From: Paenibacillus polymyxa
Lineage (GTDB): Bacteria > Bacillota > Bacilli > Paenibacillales > Paenibacillaceae
Reading direction: 5' to 3'
Assembly (NCBI RefSeq): GCF_018614975.1
Contig: NZ_JAGGNR010000004.1
Location: 1 to 56,260 of the forward strand
DNA: 56,260 nucleotides
A program made the position numbers and the translations under genes. This document shows, piece by piece, positions 35,270-43,001 of this stretch; within the stretch, counting starts at the first letter, position 1, and each line of letters opens with the position of its first letter. The notes under the pieces were generated by a model that ran no database searches, had not been told where the DNA came from, and saw only the letters and a program-made list of their open reading frames with translations.

Positions 35270-35440
35270 CTAATGCTCTCCTGTAGGTTTAATGATTATT
35301 TTGTTTTGCTCAGCAACGACAACGCATTTTTCTCCAATATTAATGTTTGCCTGTTTTAAAACAGCGGTGGGGATAATAAATACGCACTCCTCATCGTCGG
35401 CGATGACCTTTATAAATTGTTGTTGATAGTCCTGTTTCAT
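35270..35440 (-). CDS. AbrB/SpoVT-like small DNA-binding protein
   Basis: A 56-residue protein with GAGGGGAATTACCA before ATG 35440. The sequence VFIIPTAVLKQANINIGEKCVVV and the closing IIIKP follow the swapped-hairpin AbrB pattern (IPxxvlkxxgixxGdxvxvxxexxxiiIkp). Such proteins are antitoxins or transition regulators. It heads a three-gene unit with the interrupted zinc-finger gene and the 136-residue gene. Confidence 0.65.
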   Translation of the reverse strand: MKQDYQQQFIKVIADDEECVFIIPTAVLKQANINIGEKCVVVAEQNKIIIKPTGEH

Positions 35441-35504
35441 TGGTAATTCCCCTCTCTATCGTCAATCATCTCAATACAGTTCGGTTGAAAACTCTATTAA
35501 AAAA

Positions 35505-35537
35505 AGAAACACCCAGCCATTTTGGCTGAGCGTTTTT
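35505..35537. terminator. stem-loop with flanking A and T runs
   Basis: CAGCCA (35514-35519) pairs with TGGCTG (35523-35528), with A/T runs either side; usable in both directions. It lies in a 350-base gap (35441-35792) that otherwise holds only this and the next terminator. Confidence 0.6.
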
Positions 35538-35686
35538 GGAATTTATGTAATTGTTTATTAAGCAGATTTGGTTCCTGCATACTCAGCACCTCGATCAGAT
35601 TGTTGTTATTTGATTATAAATCATTCCAATGTTTCATTCAACCAATATTTGGATATTGTTGCATTTATAACACCATTGGATTCATC

Positions 35687-35730
35687 AAAAAAATGGAGGA
35701 TACCTTTAATTTAGACTCGGCATCCTCCAT
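35687..35730 (-). terminator. intrinsic terminator of the prepilin-like gene
   Basis: Nine-pair stem ATGGAGGAT (35693-35701) / ATCCTCCAT (35722-35730), followed on the minus strand by seven T. Confidence 0.8.
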
Positions 35731-35792
35731 CTTTTAAAGACGTATTGGTGGTACATTAGTTTTTACTCTCCATTCCCTTGTAATCAACATTG

Positions 35793-36005
35793 TTAAAGCT
35801 CAACCTCTTCAATATCACCTACAATACCTATGCGTAATATTATTTTTTCCATATCCAGTTTGTCCATCGACACTTCTACTACATTCTGTGCGGTTGCATA
35901 GAATGTAGTCATGGAAAAAGCACCCAAAGCAATAACCAAACCAGCAACGATCACCGTCTCGATCGAGACGTATCCTTTTTTGTTTCTCATCCAATTCTTC
36001 AACAT
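35793..36005 (-). CDS. type IV prepilin-like peptide
   Basis: A 70-residue protein. The N-terminus reads basic leader, NKKG, then YVSIETVIVAGLVIALGAF. That is a prepilin peptidase site: Gly before the cut, then Glu at position +5 and a ~20-residue hydrophobic helix. The mature part would be about 60 residues, the size of Flp/Tad pilins. AGAGGAGGG lies upstream of ATG 36005. No pilus ATPase, prepilin peptidase or TadE genes are in the window, so assembly would depend on machinery elsewhere. Confidence 0.6.
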   Translation of the reverse strand: MLKNWMRNKKGYVSIETVIVAGLVIALGAFSMTTFYATAQNVVEVSMDKLDMEKIILRIGIVGDIEEVEL

Positions 36006-36111
36006 ATATTCCCTCCTCTCTTCTCATTTTTATATATATAACAATCAAGCCTCGTATTGTTAATATACTCAGGGTCTCATTAATTCATAACGAACGAGCG
36101 TTTAATCCCTC

Positions 36112-36639
36112 TTAGTCTATGAATGCTCGAAATGCACCCGATATGGCTTGACTGGAGCTGACACGCACCATATTTTCCAGGTAGCGAAGAAAGCTACAAT
36201 AGCTTTCCATCAGCAATTTGCCTTCAAAAAAGAAAAGCATTAGTGAAGTCTCAACGCGGATCCGACTCCATGGTGTAATATCCACATAATCGTAAACCTC
36301 ACTATTTTTAAAAAAGCGGAATTCCTTTTCTTCCGCCAGCTCAATGATTTCAACAAGCGATTGCCTTTTTTCAATTTCTAAAAGTAGTTCAGAAAAATCC
36401 TCCGCATAACTCTGATCGTAAAGAGAGAACTGCTCGCTCAAAAACATATGCAACTGCTCTTGCACAACCGATTCCTTGATGATAAAGGAGATATTCTCCT
36501 CTGATTCCTCGAGATCAAAGAGTTCCAGGTTTATTAATTTGCCAAGTTCTCCTTTGATTTTTTCAATCGTTGTTTTCTCAATTTCTCTTTTTCCAATCAG
36601 CATTTGATGACAAATTCCCATTTGTAGATATTGTCCCAT
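36112..36639 (-). CDS. hypothetical protein
   Basis: A 175-residue, very acidic protein with GAGGAGGAG before ATG 36639. It is mostly helical and rich in Glu and Phe (for example FSELLLEIEKRQSLVEIIEL near 82-101). No membrane segment or motif recognised. It lies 100 bases upstream of the prepilin-like gene on the same strand. Confidence 0.6.
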   Translation of the reverse strand: MGQYLQMGICHQMLIGKREIEKTTIEKIKGELGKLINLELFDLEESEENISFIIKESVVQEQLHMFLSEQFSLYDQSYAEDFSELLLEIEKRQSLVEIIELAEEKEFRFFKNSEVYDYVDITPWSRIRVETSLMLFFFEGKLLMESYCSFLRYLENMVRVSSSQAISGAFRAFID

Positions 36640-36685
36640 GTTAATACTCCTCCTCGTTTCAATGATGTTGTATCCATAACGGTAT

Positions 36686-36712
36686 AAAAAAAGTCAGCCT
36701 AATTTGGCTGAC
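36686..36712 (-). terminator. intrinsic terminator
   Basis: Stem GTCAGCC (36693-36699) / GGCTGAC (36706-36712), 6-base loop; seven T follow on the minus strand. It would end a leftward transcript whose gene is not evident; a 70-codon frame at 36694-36906 lacks a ribosome binding site. Confidence 0.75.
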
Positions 36713-36926
36713 CCTTGGCACAATCTATGCAGATATAATGGATTAATGGTCCTTGCATTGTATTGCACCTTGCTTAACATCGTTTTGAGCACAATCATAC
36801 AGCTAAACCCAAAGACAGTCAACCATAATTTGGAAGGTGTCACCTTGTAAACAGTATAGGAATGTCTCATGCAATTGAGCACCATTAGTGCTAAAATCAT
36901 TTCCAAATATCGAGAGGGGATTGAAT

Positions 36927-37234
36927 ATGTCGGAGCATCTGAAAAGCATTGAAATTTATGGAGTGGCTGTTAATAATATTGGAGTGAGTGCTTTTGATTC
37001 AATTGAAATGTTACATAGGAGATCAAGTCTGGACAAAGTTTTTGACGAACTCTCAAATTGCTAAGTAATAATGTGCAACTGATAAAAAATGCGAAAAAGA
37101 TGTCTGAGCATATTGCTGAGGTTTACGATTTTTCGTTGTCTGAAGAGCGGCTCAATCAATTTTTGGATAGAGTGGTGAGCGGCGAAATCACCCTGCGATT
37201 AACTCCTGATATCGTTTCGGGGATGACATTGTAA
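36927..37234 (+). pseudogene. small gene with a single frameshift
   Basis: ATG 36927 behind GAGGGG opens a frame ending DELSNC at 37064. The -1 frame then reads LLSNNVQLIKNAKKM and SEHIAEVYDFSLSEERLNQFLD (in pieces) to a stop at 37234. One missing A in TCAAATTG (around 37053-37058) would restore a ~102-residue helical protein. Unknown family. Confidence 0.5.
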
Positions 37235-37402
37235 TGTTCCTACCGAGCCAACTGTTTGGTTGCAATTTGGCTAAGTATCAGTTACTTTGCCTCTCTTCTA
37301 CTTGCAGATATTTCGATTCATCTTATGTTATCTAAAAGGGTAGAAAAAGCTTTCGTATACTCGAAATCTATCATAAAATAAATAAAAAAAGGGGGATGCA
37401 TC

Positions 37403-38125
37403 TTGATTAAATATCTGTTATCCAGTATTGACACACATGCCGATAAGGGGTTTGGTGTTACCGCTGAAGCTTTTAAAAAAGCGGCTGACCATTTAAACAA
37501 TTCCGATTTCAAGGATGGGATAATTGCGCAATCTGAAATGCCTGTTCTTTATTTATATAGACATTCTATCGAGCTCTTTTTGAAATCTCTAATTATGCAT
37601 ATCCACGAAGAGCTAAATATACCATACTTGCTTGTTACATCCAGCGAAAACCATCAGTTTATGGTCAATGATAAAGGAAATCCGTTATATATTGAAAATT
37701 GTCATTCCTTACAACTACTTTTTGAGTACCTTTGCAAGTTAATCAAGGAGAATGATGAGGATTTAAAACTACAAGCTCCAAAAGCAAATTGGCTGATCAC
37801 AGGTAGAATTAGAGGCTACATGAAATCCATTTATGAACTTGACGATAAAAGCGATTATTTTCGCTATCCGATTTCCCGTGATAAATCGAAAGATAAAGCT
37901 AAATATACAATGAAAAAGGTTAAGAATAAGGATTTTAGTCGCTTGGTTGGTAATTCAAAAGGAAAGATGATGTTGGCCACTAAGGATCGAAATGGTGAAA
38001 TTCAAGACATTTACATGAGGGATGAGAATGTTCTCAAGGAAATCACTACTGTTCTAACTAAAACGACTGGCTTTTTTCACAATTTTCATATCATGACCCG
38101 CATTGAATTATGTAATGGATGGTAA
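37403..38125 (+). CDS. protein with HEPN-like N-terminal helix pattern
   Basis: A 240-residue protein starting with TTG 37403, 7 bases after AAAAGGGGG. Residues about 44-62 read MPVLYLYRHSIELFLKSLI; an Arg-x-x-x-x-x-x-Leu-Lys helix with RHSIE recalls HEPN-like nucleic-acid proteins that carry R-x4-6-H, although the exact catalytic spacing is not present. The C-terminal half is basic and contains many Lys (SRDKSKDKAKYTMKKVKNKD near 155-175). Function uncertain: RNA or DNA binding is plausible. Confidence 0.45.
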   Translation: MIKYLLSSIDTHADKGFGVTAEAFKKAADHLNNSDFKDGIIAQSEMPVLYLYRHSIELFLKSLIMHIHEELNIPYLLVTSSENHQFMVNDKGNPLYIENCHSLQLLFEYLCKLIKENDEDLKLQAPKANWLITGRIRGYMKSIYELDDKSDYFRYPISRDKSKDKAKYTMKKVKNKDFSRLVGNSKGKMMLATKDRNGEIQDIYMRDENVLKEITTVLTKTTGFFHNFHIMTRIELCNGW

Positions 38126-38142
38126 TTCCATCCGATAAAAAA

Positions 38143-39297
38143 TTAGCGTCTAACAAGGTTCGCGTGCTTGATGCCATCTAAAAACTGATTTGTGATATCA
38201 TAGTCCACAAATTGTACTTCAATTTTCTCCTGATTAAATCGATCAATATGCCATTTCTCTAAAATATGAGTAAGTCTTGAATCTCTTCGCTCTTTTGAAA
38301 CAAAGTCGATAGTTGCCGATTCAGCCTGCGTCTTTAAATGATTGGAAGCGAACTCGTCAATGGATACGACGCCGATCTTCAGCTCAATTTGATCATTAAA
38401 ATAGCGAGTGAACATATGATACATACACGCAATATGCGTGGCTACTTTATAAATGTTTGACCTATTGAAAATATCAAAAATAAGAGCTGTGATCTTAACC
38501 TGACCCTCACTAATCTTAATTTGAGCAATGTATGCATTAAACGAAAGCATCGTATCAAGTGTATAATGATGGACTCTTTCTTCCTTGTTTAAATCCTGAC
38601 TTCTCATAGCGACTTTTTTAACACGATCAACTGAGGTCATTTCAGGCGAACGGTGTTTCCCTCCTCCTTTTCCGTCCGATGCCTCCGATCCTTTCCTTAA
38701 TCCCTCTCCCATTCTCCGCTGGATGTCTTGCATTTTATCGTTATCCTGCTCAATCGATAGCATATCCAAATACTTTTGGAGAGTTGCTTCATTTTTCATT
38801 TTTCCCAGGAAGGAAAGCCCTTGATTCTTGTTATATAAAATTGTACTATGGTCGCGTTCCAACAGATCAATGATTGCACCAAAAGTTACCCTCGTGCCTT
38901 CCTTTTGGATACGAGGGATGATTTTATTGAGTATATAATGGTTTTTAAAGATGCTTACCAGAATCCGCTCATTACCCAAAGCTTTTTTAACTGAGGCAAC
39001 ACTGTAGCTGTCAGGCTTCTCCTCTAAAAAACGGATGCCATATTTTCGCATCACAAGCATATGGAGTTGGGTTTTCTTACCGAAAGCGTTAAACGACTCT
39101 TTTCTAAAAATATCGGCATCTACAAGTTCTATTATGGAGATGTAAAAAGCTGAGTAGCTTTTTGCTATGCCCATCATTTGAGCATAGTGATACAATTGCT
39201 TCATCAACATGACTTTGTTTCCAAAGCTATATATAATCTCGAGATAGATTCTATATTTCTCGCAAACTGCTTGTTTATTAGCATTTGATATAGTCAT
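38143..39297 (-). CDS. hypothetical protein coupled to the replication-relaxation-like gene
   Basis: A 384-residue protein. ATG 39297 is preferred, with AAAGGAGG 10 bases upstream inside the end of the upstream gene. The N-terminal part looks like a winged-helix region (residues 15-80, with LMKQLYHYAQMMGI); a Gly/Lys/Ser-rich linker lies near 205-220; the C-terminal ~120 residues are alpha/beta with IGVVSIDEF and FVSKERRDSR. It follows the 200-residue gene with overlapping control, so the two probably act as a pair in plasmid replication or mobilisation. Confidence 0.5.
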   Translation of the reverse strand: MTISNANKQAVCEKYRIYLEIIYSFGNKVMLMKQLYHYAQMMGIAKSYSAFYISIIELVDADIFRKESFNAFGKKTQLHMLVMRKYGIRFLEEKPDSYSVASVKKALGNERILVSIFKNHYILNKIIPRIQKEGTRVTFGAIIDLLERDHSTILYNKNQGLSFLGKMKNEATLQKYLDMLSIEQDNDKMQDIQRRMGEGLRKGSEASDGKGGGKHRSPEMTSVDRVKKVAMRSQDLNKEERVHHYTLDTMLSFNAYIAQIKISEGQVKITALIFDIFNRSNIYKVATHIACMYHMFTRYFNDQIELKIGVVSIDEFASNHLKTQAESATIDFVSKERRDSRLTHILEKWHIDRFNQEKIEVQFVDYDITNQFLDGIKHANLVRR

Positions 39298-39314
39298 TAT
39301 TTCGTTTCCTCCTT

Positions 39315-39917
39315 TCAAACTCTAATTGTTTCGTATTGGCATCCAATCATGCTGACGAATGTTTCTTTAGACCTCATTTCCTCGATCCCATACGAATTGG
39401 TGATTATTTCAACCCCTACTTCGTTTCCCGCGCTATTGATATATAAGCCATCTGGCATTGATAATAGGTTCTCTTTGAGCATATCTTGATACAGCTTTGC
39501 TTCCACCTCGTTTCCTTCTTTTCGCATATCGGAAATACGATCTTCAAATTCTTTGCGAATTAGAGTTTCCGTTTTCCAGCTTTTTCGCGACTCTTCTGAT
39601 AAACTGAAATATTTTTCTGCTATCGCAAGGTCGTGTATCGGGCTTTGAGCATGGTATGCATAACTCAAAGCCCATAAGCGAGCGGCTGTTTCACGCCCAA
39701 GCTTACTAAGCTTAAAACAATACACGCTTTTCCCTTGTCTCTTGTAAGCAATCTTTTCGACAAGGCCATCTCGAACAAGGTTTTGGATACGCCTATCAGC
39801 TAAGCCGCAAGAGTGAAGATGATCGGAAGAGACATGACCAACTCTGTGCATTGCAGTGAATGCGAGTCGATCTCGGGTAAAAAATTGGGTAACGAGTCGT
39901 TTGCTTCGTCTTGCCAT
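39315..39917 (-). CDS. replication-relaxation-like winged-helix protein
   Basis: A 200-residue protein with a perfect AAAGGAGGTG before ATG 39917. Residues 10-75 form a winged helix (VSSDHLHSCGLADRRIQNLVRDGLVEK in pieces), then a helical part, then a strand region with PDGLYINSAGNEVGVEI near 155-171. This layout resembles the replication-relaxation family found on plasmids and conjugative elements of Bacillales. The hairpin-rich region begins just upstream of it, in the non-coding DNA to the right. Confidence 0.5.
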   Translation of the reverse strand: MARRSKRLVTQFFTRDRLAFTAMHRVGHVSSDHLHSCGLADRRIQNLVRDGLVEKIAYKRQGKSVYCFKLSKLGRETAARLWALSYAYHAQSPIHDLAIAEKYFSLSEESRKSWKTETLIRKEFEDRISDMRKEGNEVEAKLYQDMLKENLLSMPDGLYINSAGNEVGVEIITNSYGIEEMRSKETFVSMIGCQYETIRV

Positions 39918-39971
39918 TGATGCACCTCCTTTTGCTATATGGATGATTTGTTCGTGGTGGCAATGTTTTTG

Positions 39972-40313
39972 TGACCATCATAGATGGTCAGAGTGGTATT
40001 TGCGTCTCGGAGAGACGGTTGTCGCGACGTACTTTCGCGGCAACATGCTTTGTTGACTCATCAGAAGATGAGGCAATGCCTTTTTGTGTTTCGCAGAAAC
40101 ACTTGTCCCATTGGCAAATGGGGCAACAGCTTTTCCCAAGGGGCGAGTTTCCATGGCTCCGTTTTGCAGGGAGTGCCGTAGGCCGAGCGGTCGGCGATAG
40201 GCGAGCACAACGGGGCTTGGTGGTTCTTAGTGAGCCGATTTTCCGTAGGAAAAGGCGAGGTTAGAACCCACCCATTGAAACGAAGCCCCTTATCCCGTAG
40301 ATGATAGCATCAT
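39972..40313 (+). ncRNA. array of consecutive hairpins: candidate structured RNA (or single-strand DNA element)
   Basis: Hairpins in order: 39972-39990 (8 bp, ATA loop); 40003-40017 (6 bp, GGA loop); 40018-40044 (10 bp including a U-G); 40053-40076 (6 bp plus 3 bp, AGAA loop); 40086-40102 (7 bp, GCA loop); 40103-40126 (10 bp including a U-G, GGCA loop); 40182-40195 (5 bp); then a nested unit in which 40212-40218 pairs 40283-40289, 40222-40227 pairs 40263-40268 and 40234-40256 forms a hairpin with a GTA loop; 40301-40313. The third, fourth and sixth share TTG ... GGCAA at the base. U-G pairs and GNA loops favour the plus strand. Boundaries are approximate. Confidence 0.65.
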
Positions 40314-40361
40314 AGTTATTTGGTTGCGGCATTATAACGATTTTTGGATGAATGCAAAAAA

Positions 40362-40408
40362 AGGCTCATACGCACCAAGCGCAGGAGCCTCTTCTCGCTT
40401 GCGAGAAG
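40362..40408 (-). terminator. hairpin pair including a leftward intrinsic terminator
   Basis: AGGCTC (40362-40367) pairs with GAGCCT (40385-40390); on the minus strand a seven-T run follows. Next to it 40391-40398 / 40401-40408 is a perfect 8-bp palindrome. The first isolates the hairpin array from leftward transcription. Confidence 0.6.
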
Positions 40409-40886
40409 CATGGTTTTATATTTGATGACAGCGAACAATCCAAACTATAGTAGCAAACGATGTGCACAATTAAGTTGCAAAATTGGGCATGCAATATTGG
40501 AGTAATAGCCACCTCCACACCGTCTTACACAGAGCAATTTCAGTATATTCCTATTTATTCGATCCAATTCAGTCGATTCTCCTGTGGCTGATTTATCAGA
40601 CAAACGTGTTGTTTTTCGTATTCTTGTCGTGTTTTCCAAGCTAATCCTACTTTCCAACATCGATTTCACGAAAATCTTCAACACCTTTTAACACTAATCT
40701 ACAGACAATCTGATGTGTTGCTATCAATTAGCGTTTTGGAGATTTCCAAAAGCTGAGGCTCGGTCATTAGTATCAATTTACCGCTGGATTTTATCTAATT
40801 TGAGATTTCTCCTTCAACTTTAAACAGACACAACTCTGTTCAGGGTTCCTCAGTAACTCCAATGCTTCTCTCATTAATTTGAGTTC

Positions 40887-41177
40887 ATGTCGTCCAATCA
40901 ACGTTGTCTTCATTTCATATTTTATATTTCTGTTTCTGTTATCCTTACGATTTACTTTAACCATATATCATCCCCCCATTCGAGTCTGAAGGAGCAGCCA
41001 CTTGTACTACTAATGCTGATTTTGATGGTAAGTTTACTGTTAATATCCGTAAAAAGTCAACACCAAAAGAAAGTTAATTATTTTATCACAAATCAGCATC
41101 AAAAGTATATAAGAACTTATCACACATTGTATGAACATGTTTCATACAACCTCATAAATGTTATGAACAAGTTATGA
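40887..41177 (+). CDS. possible small two-span membrane protein
   Basis: A 96-codon frame with two hydrophobic stretches (FIFYISVSVILTIYF and LVLLMLILMVSLLLI). There is no convincing ribosome binding site before the ATG and the 3' end overlaps the TATGAACA repeats. It may be spurious. Confidence 0.25.
   Translation: MSSNQRCLHFIFYISVSVILTIYFNHISSPHSSLKEQPLVLLMLILMVSLLLISVKSQHQKKVNYFITNQHQKYIRTYHTLYEHVSYNLINVMNKL
41128..41148. repeat. palindrome with adjacent TATGAACA repeats
   Basis: TGTATGAA (41128-41135) and TTCATACA (41141-41148) are exact inverted arms around a 5-base centre. The TATGAACA core recurs in direct orientation at about 41162-41169 and 41173-41180. This could be a protein-binding cluster, such as iterons of the element. 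Confidence 0.4.
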
Positions 41178-41512
41178 ACATCCTCACATCTATTCGGTAA
41201 CATGTTCGTAATTCTTATGAATTTGTTACACATCTATCCATAAAAAAAAACCGAGCAACAATCAGATAAGCTATTTGAGTGAGCATTGTTGTCGGCAATG
41301 AAAGTTGCTTGCATATTGGAATTTGAAATATAGTCAACTGGGCATGCTTTTGATAACGTCCTTATAATTCCGTGCCACACAATCCTGCGCGGTTTCCCTT
41401 GCCTCTTTTAAAGATTCCCACAATATCTAAACCTCCTCCTCTCCTGAACACAGATTTCAGAGGAAGATGTCGATCTGTTACCCAACTCTTCTAAAATCTC
41501 GCCTTTCAAAGT

Positions 41513-41560
41513 AAAAGTACCGAAGAATCGGCTACATTCACCGATATCGACGGTACTTTT
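41513..41560. terminator. strong two-part stem-loop
   Basis: Outer arms 41513-41522 / 41551-41560 pair perfectly over 10 bases and inner arms 41527-41531 / 41541-41545 over 5. A and T runs flank it, so it can terminate in both directions. It lies downstream of the leftward gene remnant at 41774. Confidence 0.65.
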
Positions 41561-41773
41561 ATTGATTAATTATCTCTTGATTATTCTTATACATCTGAAT
41601 AAGAAATCTCAGGGATGGAGAAAGCGTTCGTTATAATCATCGCTTCAATGACAGAAAACCTACCTTCTAATGACCCCACAACTAAGAATAAACCGCCAAT
41701 CCGAAATTGTTATATTAGTGACAGAGATTCTCAAGGCTCAAGTAATCTCCTCATGTTCAATCCATACTTGGAA

Positions 41774-42162
41774 TTAAGACTTGTATTGATCTAAGAAAAA
41801 AGTGTACTGTTCATTTTTTTCATAATTGAATTGACTCCCAAATACTTCTTTTGCCCCTTCGTGCCAACCAATAAACTTATAAATCCTTTTGGTTACTTTC
41901 CTGCCTTCACCTGTAACACCACCAGTAATAGCCCCCTCGTTTATTGTCGCAGAAAGCCCACCTTTTCCACTTGTATCATAAAACTCTTCTATCTCCACGG
42001 TTTCAGCCGTATTTATTCGAGCGCAATTGCAAGTTCTTGAGCAACTCGGGCTTGAGCTTGAGCCATTTGCGATAAAAGTTCTTGTCTTGCAGTTTCTATT
42101 TGCAAACTCGGAAACAGGTGACTCTGCCCCTTTTCACAACCTGACAACTCGCATTTTACATT
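41774..42162 (-). pseudogene. small gene interrupted by one frameshift
   Basis: From 42162 a frame reads VKCELSGCEKGQSHLFPSL then ETARQELLSQMAQAQARVAQ and stops at 42013; the -1 frame continues RINTAETVEIEEFYDTSG and later GRKVTKRIYKFIGWHEGAKE to a stop at 41774. One missing base near 42018-42022 would make a ~125-residue protein with an N-terminal Cys pair. No start codon with a ribosome binding site is visible for the first part, so the 5' end is also damaged or uses a rare start. Confidence 0.45.
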
Positions 42163-42263
42163 TCAGGCAAGTTTAACGGAGATGGAATTGATCATATTTC
42201 TTATTTATTTCAACTTCACATAAACCTAATCGGTTTTCCTCGCGTTATTTCAGCGTTATTCTG

Positions 42264-42989
42264 CTATAATTCTCTAACTATTTCTTCATCCAACATAGCT
42301 TTTCTCTTTTCCCAGTCGGGCATAAACGAATAAAGCATATTATAGAAGCCGTCCTTGTGGTCATTATATTGAAAATGAATCAATTCGTGTAGCACCACAT
42401 AGTCAATGCAATGCTTTGGTGCTTTAATAAGCTCGGAATTAAGAAGAATAGTGCTTGAATCAATGAGTGCTGACCCCCAACGTGCCTTCATAATACGCAG
42501 GTCAATCTTCGGTCTTTGAATGCCATATTTTTGAACCAGCGAATATTGCTTATCTAAGGACTCTTCAAAAGTTTTGATCGCTTTCTCTCGATACCACTCA
42601 TCCATCAACTTGGCTTTTCGGGCACGATCATTCGGGTCTTTTACCATGAGAACGATAAAGCCTCGGTAATACTTAACCATCTCTTCTTCAGAAGAAGTTT
42701 CTACACGCAAACGGTACTGCTTACCTAAATACTTGTACGACTCACCGCTGACATATTCACGTTCACTTTGTTTGTAAGGCTGAACTTGTTTGAAGTTTTT
42801 GACATTCTTCAAGATCCAGCTACCCTTACTTGTTACAAAATCGCATATAAATTTGAGAGGGACTTTTTCCGAAGCCGATACCATAATAGTCATGTTCGGC
42901 TTGATACTGATATTTACATTTTTCACATTTTTTCGTTCAACGAAAAATTCTATTACTCGATTAGCATATACTATTTGATGTTTTTCCAT
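42264..42989 (-). CDS. YgjP-like (M48-type, WLM/SprT-like) metallopeptidase
   Basis: A 241-residue protein. The zinc motif HELIH at 201-205 is followed by His211 and DGFYNMLYSFMPDW, as in YgjP-type metallopeptidases, which are often encoded directly after hsdR. KARWGSA near 168-174, another conserved piece of the family, is present. It begins 12 bases after the hsdR stop. Role in restriction loci is not established; quality control of the restriction complex has been suggested by context only. Confidence 0.85.
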   Translation of the reverse strand: MEKHQIVYANRVIEFFVERKNVKNVNISIKPNMTIMVSASEKVPLKFICDFVTSKGSWILKNVKNFKQVQPYKQSEREYVSGESYKYLGKQYRLRVETSSEEEMVKYYRGFIVLMVKDPNDRARKAKLMDEWYREKAIKTFEESLDKQYSLVQKYGIQRPKIDLRIMKARWGSALIDSSTILLNSELIKAPKHCIDYVVLHELIHFQYNDHKDGFYNMLYSFMPDWEKRKAMLDEEIVREL

Positions 42990-43001
42990 TTTTTCACTAC
43001 C

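Larger units (their letters stand above)
40409..41773. other. long mostly non-coding stretch
   Basis: About 1.4 kb with no well-supported gene. It holds a weak 96-codon frame, a palindrome at 41128-41148 with related TATGAACA motifs, and a strong stem-loop at 41513-41560. It might contain replication or partition sites. Confidence 0.4.

Noticed and set aside
36694..36906. A 70-codon leftward membrane-like gene
   Set aside because: No ribosome binding site, and its end runs into the terminator stem. It also covers the promoter of the rightward gene at 36927.
39971..40264. Several overlapping 60-97-codon reading frames over the hairpin array
   Set aside because: They lack ribosome binding sites, occur on both strands, and are explained by the higher G+C content and dyad symmetry.
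39972..40313. Integron attC sites
   Set aside because: The hairpin bases (TTG...GGCAA) do not fit the RYYYAAC/GTTRRRY core-site rule, no integrase gene is nearby and no gene cassettes separate them.
40445..40684. A 79-codon leftward gene
   Set aside because: No ribosome binding site and an atypical composition (Arg/Ser/Thr rich); likely chance.
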